64,000 nt of DNA from Neisseria mucosa (GTDB lineage: Bacteria > Pseudomonadota > Gammaproteobacteria > Burkholderiales > Neisseriaceae). The stretch covers positions 62,001 through 126,000 of the forward strand of contig NZ_POWX01000003.1 of the NCBI RefSeq assembly GCF_003044445.1. The letters run 5' to 3'. A model generated the notes under the pieces. It searched no databases and was not told where the DNA came from. It saw nothing but the letters and a program-made list of their open reading frames with translations. Positions 60,774 through 64,000 of the stretch are shown in pieces. How positions within the stretch are numbered: the stretch's first letter is position 1; each line of letters begins with the position of its first letter. Both the position numbers and the translations under genes were made by a program.

Positions 60774-61601
60774 ATGATCAAAAACAATACATCCCAATTT
60801 TTCTTATTATCCCTCGCCGTCTTATTGGCGGCTTGCTCTCCTGACAAGCAGGATAAGGTAAAAGAATCTGCCGCTTCTGCGCCTTTATCTTCTGTTTTCG
60901 AGAAATCCAATACAAATGATAAGACCGTAGAAGTGGACATAAACAAAGTAAAAAGCGCACCTTCTTCAAATTGTGCCAATCTGCATCAGATTGGCGGCAT
61001 TGATGATTTTGTCCGTCAGGTTGCCGAGAATATCGATTCCAGTTGTTTGTTTGAACGCAGCCCTAAAGAATTGGCAGCGGTTTGGGGCATTCCCGGCGGA
61101 GATGATCCTCTGACTCAGGCAATGTTTCCTGATATCGATGCGAATGACCCTGAAAACGTTAATAAAGTGATAGAAGCTATTGATCAGATGACAAAAGGGG
61201 AGCGAAGCTATAATGAGCAGGTGATAGAACCGTTAGTTCAAGAGATGAAAGCACTCAGGCAACGGGATACTTTAGTTTTATCAATAGGCAGTCATACGAG
61301 CCAAGGTTCAAATCAGCCGCTGAGGATAACGCGGAATTTCGGTATAGAAGCAACGCCGGAATATCTCAAGAAACACGGCGACGGGTTTGGCGGCAGTTTT
61401 AAAAACATCAGCCAGTTGCCCGAATATTTGAAATCGCGCGGGAAGATTTTTGAGGCGCAACGGGCATTCCGCCTTTTCAACCGCGACCGCAGCCCCGATA
61501 AACCTTATCTGGAAATTGTGTTTGACGAGAGTGGGAAAATCGTTTTGATTAACGTGTATGAAAATGTCTCCAATCCGGCAAGCGGGATTCATTTGATGTA
61601 A
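60774..61601 (+). CDS. Lipoprotein of unknown function
   Basis: 275 residues. The N-terminus 'FFLLSLAVLLAACSPDK' is a lipoprotein signal with lipobox LLAAC (Cys about 21), so it is anchored in a membrane on the periplasmic side. A Lys/Ser/Glu-rich linker follows, then an unrecognised soluble domain ('LHQIGGIDDFVRQVAENID', 'RAFRLFNRDRSPDKPYLEIV'). No enzyme motif is seen. It is AT-rich at the start and stands alone. Confidence 0.8.
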   Translation: MIKNNTSQFFLLSLAVLLAACSPDKQDKVKESAASAPLSSVFEKSNTNDKTVEVDINKVKSAPSSNCANLHQIGGIDDFVRQVAENIDSSCLFERSPKELAAVWGIPGGDDPLTQAMFPDIDANDPENVNKVIEAIDQMTKGERSYNEQVIEPLVQEMKALRQRDTLVLSIGSHTSQGSNQPLRITRNFGIEATPEYLKKHGDGFGGSFKNISQLPEYLKSRGKIFEAQRAFRLFNRDRSPDKPYLEIVFDESGKIVLINVYENVSNPASGIHLM

Positions 61602-61709
61602 TGGGCTTGGGACGCAAATGGAGAGGGTGGGAATCTGGATTTATTGAGCGTTCGTTGTGAGTTTGATGCGATAGCAGTTCGATTGAAAGCCTTCTATTCA
61701 ATATCGAAA

Positions 61710-61746
61710 AGGTCGTCTGAAACCTGAATCGGGTTTCAGACGACCT
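61710..61746. terminator. DUS-pair hairpin between lipoprotein and amine oxidase genes
   Basis: AGGTCGTCTGAA (61710-61721) faces TTCAGACGACCT (61735-61746), lying between convergent genes. Confidence 0.8.
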
Positions 61747-61777
61747 TTGGTTTATATGTTTGAGCTTAACCGAATGC

Positions 61778-63073
61778 TTAACGGCTGTCTTTCCATTGGT
61801 AATATTTCGAGCCGAGGAAGGAGCCGAGTTTGCGCAGGAGGGGCTGGGTGATGATGCTGGGGTGTTTGAGTTTTTCAAACGGTTTCAGACGACCATCGTC
61901 GCCCATGATGGCTTCTGCGATGGCAAGACCTGCTATGCCGGTAATTGCCATGCCGTGTCCGGAATAGCCTTGTGCATAGTAGATATTGGGGGCGAGTCTG
62001 CCGAAGTGGGGCGCGAGGTTGGCGGTGATGTCGCATTCGCCGCCCCATGAGTGTTCGATTTTGACATCGGCAAGCTGCGGGAAGACTTTGAGCATGTCTT
62101 GGCGGACAAGCTCGGTCATGCGTTCAGGGTCGTCAATGAACTCGTTGTCTTTACCGCCGAAGAGCAGGCGGCCGTCCGCGCTGAGGCGGTAGTAGTCGAG
62201 GACGTGGCGGTTGTCGCAGACAGCCATGTTGTTGCGGATGAGGTCTTGTGCGCGTTCGCCCAGCGGCTCGGTGGCGATGATGAAGGTACTGATGGCGATG
62301 GCTTTTTTTTCTAGTGTTTTGAATTTGTTATGTAAACCGGCGTAGGTGTTGACGGCATACACGAGATTTTGGCATTCGATGCTGCCGTCCGGGGTATGGA
62401 CCAGCCAGCTGCCTTGATAGGGCTCGATACGGGTCATCGGGGACTGCTCGAAAATTTGCGCGCCGGCTTCAACGGCGGCGCTGGCGATGCCCAGGGTGTA
62501 GTTGAGCGGATGGAGGTGACCGGAATTGGGGTCGAATTGCGCACCTAAGTACATATCGCTGTTCAGCTGTTGTTTGAGCGTGTCTTTATCCCAAAGTTCG
62601 TAATGGGTGGCGTTGTAATGTTTTTGGGCGTGTTCGTGCCATTGTCGCAATTCTTTCCAGTGCTGTTTGCGGATGGCGACGGTGGCGTAGCCGCGCTGCC
62701 AGTCGCAGTCGATATGGTGTTTTCTGACGCGTTCGTCAACGAGTTCGACGGCTTGCAGGGATTGCTGCCAAAACCAGCGGGCTTGTTCCAAACCGACTTG
62801 TTTTTCGATTTCTTCCATACCGCAGGCGTAATCGCTGATGACTTGCCCGCCGCTGCGCCCTGATGCGCCGAAGCCGACGCGTGCGGCTTCGAGTACGATC
62901 ACTTCGTGTCCGTTTTCGGCAAGGGGGAGGGCGGTGCAAAGTCCTGTCAATCCTCCGCCGATGACGCAGGTCTCGGTTTTCAGACGACCTTCAAGCTTGG
63001 GATAAGCGGAGTGGGGATTGATAGTGCTGAAATAATAGGAGGGAAGGTATTCTTTCAAATTGGGATGAATCAT
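61778..63073 (-). CDS. FAD-dependent amine oxidase (PuuB-like)
   Basis: 431 residues. The FAD Rossmann motif is TCVIGGGLTGLCTALPLAENGHEV at residues about 35-58, ahead of 'VGFGASGRSGGQVISDYACG', a block typical of gamma-glutamylputrescine oxidase. 'YYAQGYSGHGMAITGIAGLA' near the C-terminus closes the flavin site. It fits oxidation of putrescine derivatives or related amines. The potC permease gene (spermidine/putrescine import) lies just upstream on the same strand, which supports a polyamine role. Confidence 0.88.
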   Translation of the reverse strand: MIHPNLKEYLPSYYFSTINPHSAYPKLEGRLKTETCVIGGGLTGLCTALPLAENGHEVIVLEAARVGFGASGRSGGQVISDYACGMEEIEKQVGLEQARWFWQQSLQAVELVDERVRKHHIDCDWQRGYATVAIRKQHWKELRQWHEHAQKHYNATHYELWDKDTLKQQLNSDMYLGAQFDPNSGHLHPLNYTLGIASAAVEAGAQIFEQSPMTRIEPYQGSWLVHTPDGSIECQNLVYAVNTYAGLHNKFKTLEKKAIAISTFIIATEPLGERAQDLIRNNMAVCDNRHVLDYYRLSADGRLLFGGKDNEFIDDPERMTELVRQDMLKVFPQLADVKIEHSWGGECDITANLAPHFGRLAPNIYYAQGYSGHGMAITGIAGLAIAEAIMGDDGRLKPFEKLKHPSIITQPLLRKLGSFLGSKYYQWKDSR

Positions 63074-63160
63074 GGGGTAATGCTTTGTGTGGTTTCAGAC
63101 GACCTTTGGAGGGTGGTTGAGGGTCGTCTGAAAAGTTGTCAAACGGGTTGTGTGAAGAAA

Positions 63161-63194
63161 ACAGGCTGACCTTGCATTGATGCGGTCAGCCTGT
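63161..63194. terminator. Hairpin behind potC
   Basis: ACAGGCTGACC and GGTCAGCCTGT form an 11-bp stem. It lies 10 bases beyond the potC stop and before the PuuB-like gene. Confidence 0.7.
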
Positions 63195-63203
63195 CTGATT
63201 GGG

Positions 63204-64000
63204 TTAATTCGCTTTTTCGGCGGCGAGCTTTTCCTGACGGTAGGCTTCGGCGGCTTCTCGATCGCGTTTGGTTGCTTGGCGCATCATCCAGTAATTGATG
63301 ACGATAACCAGTGTACCGATGATGCCGATCAGGATGGTTGCCAATACGTTCATTTGCGGGTCGAGACCCAGCTTGATTTTGGAGAAAATCACCTGCGGCA
63401 ATGTGGAAGAACCGGGGCCGGACAGGAATGAGGTAATCACCAAATCATCCAGTGACAGGGTAATGCCGAGCAGGAAGCCTGAAGCGATGGCAGGGGCAAT
63501 CAAGGGCAGGGTGATGACGAAAAAGATTTTCAGCGGACGCGCACCCAAGTCCATGGCTGCCTCTTCGAGAGATTGGTCAAGCTCCACCAGACGCGAACGG
63601 ATAACGACGGTAATGTATGCCATACAAAGCGTCGTATGTCCGAGGAAAATGGTGAAGAAACCGCGGTCGAAGTAAAGACCTTGAAGCAATTCGCTGCCTT
63701 GCAGGAACATCTGCACCTGAATAATCAGGAGCAACATGGACAGACCGGTAATCACGTCAGGCATAACCATAGGCGCAGAAATCATACCGGCGAACAAGGT
63801 GCTGCCGCGGAAGCGTTTGATGCGCGCCATCGCGTAGCCTGCCAACGTACCTAAAACAACGGCAGCAAGCGAGGAAACGGCGGCAATGCGCAGCGACAGC
63901 CAAGCCGCTTCCAAGATGGTGTCGTTTCCCAGCAATGCGCCGTACCACTTGGTTGAAAAGCCACCCCAAACAGTAACCAGCTTGGATTCGTTAAACGAAT
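63204..64000 (-). CDS. potC: Spermidine/putrescine ABC transporter permease PotC (5'-truncated by the window)
   Basis: 265 codons visible, continuing off the right edge. The upstream frame reads SFNESKLVTVWGGFSTKWYG with no start codon, so the true start is outside. Membrane helices and the EAA loop ('LEEAAMDLGARPLKIFFVIT') identify an ABC permease; 'VWGGFSTKWYGALLGND' and 'GPGSSTLPQVIFSKIKLGLDPQMN' are typical of PotC/PotI. The charged end VNxAxA KRDREAAEAYRQEK is cytoplasmic. The remaining pot genes should lie to the right. Confidence 0.92.
   Translation of the reverse strand, partial: SFNESKLVTVWGGFSTKWYGALLGNDTILEAAWLSLRIAAVSSLAAVVLGTLAGYAMARIKRFRGSTLFAGMISAPMVMPDVITGLSMLLLIIQVQMFLQGSELLQGLYFDRGFFTIFLGHTTLCMAYITVVIRSRLVELDQSLEEAAMDLGARPLKIFFVITLPLIAPAIASGFLLGITLSLDDLVITSFLSGPGSSTLPQVIFSKIKLGLDPQMNVLATILIGIIGTLVIVINYWMMRQATKRDREAAEAYRQEKLAAEKAN

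Overview
The window looks like a Neisseria chromosome. The 12-mer AGGTCGTCTGAA and its complement recur throughout, singly and as hairpins behind genes. That is the DNA-uptake-sequence (DUS) dialect I associate with the N. mucosa/sicca/macacae group. Three Correia elements (TATAGTGG ends) and a 183-bp AT-rich element with TGAGACCTTTGCAA ends support the assignment, as do neisserial gene sets such as a full isc cluster and a class Ia ribonucleotide reductase. No tRNA or rRNA gene was recognised.

Layout. (1) 1-17.7 kb: an accessory and defence island between two parts of an apparent osmoprotectant ABC transporter (ATPase start at 1-126, fused permease/binding protein at 16156-17703). It holds an AT-rich four-gene TIR cluster (1713-5900), a TehA-like transporter between two broken LysR genes, a two-gene system with a 1655-residue nuclease-kinase-helicase protein (8009-14373), and several gene fossils. 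(2) 17.7-32.2 kb: a heavy-metal-binding protein, then a complete type I-C CRISPR-Cas locus (cas3-cas5c-cas8c/cas11c-cas7c-cas4-RT-cas1-cas2) with a reverse transcriptase between cas4 and cas1, and an array of 57 full repeats plus one truncated repeat. (3) 32.5-37.6 kb: sulfur assimilation genes (cysG, cysD, cysH) with a periplasmic carbonic anhydrase and two Correia elements; no cysN lies beside cysD. (4) 37.7-49.8 kb: housekeeping genes (dinB, rlmJ, recD, porin, Hsp15, accA, tilS, rpoE and its anti-sigma factor, a SpoU methyltransferase, lldD). (5) 50-55.2 kb: the isc region (iscR, iscS, iscU, iscA, hscB) with small genes between, including a 42-residue acidic protein that ends like the NrdA tail and a decayed Fic toxin-antitoxin pair. 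(6) 55.5-60.7 kb: nrdA, an Abi_2 gene, nrdB and a ferredoxin. (7) 60.8-64 kb: a lipoprotein, a PuuB-like amine oxidase and a truncated potC.

The most notable points are: a Thoeris-like locus with five TIR modules, all keeping the candidate catalytic Glu, where a TIR-TIR-SLOG protein stands in the effector position; a NERD-kinase-kinase-SF1 helicase with a partner carrying a relic HxK motif (Mokosh-like); the RT inside the adaptation operon of a type I-C locus; runs of CRISPR spacers sharing their first 5-6 bases, with extra length that fits slipped repeat duplication; and the free-standing copy of the NrdA C-terminal redox tail in the isc operon.
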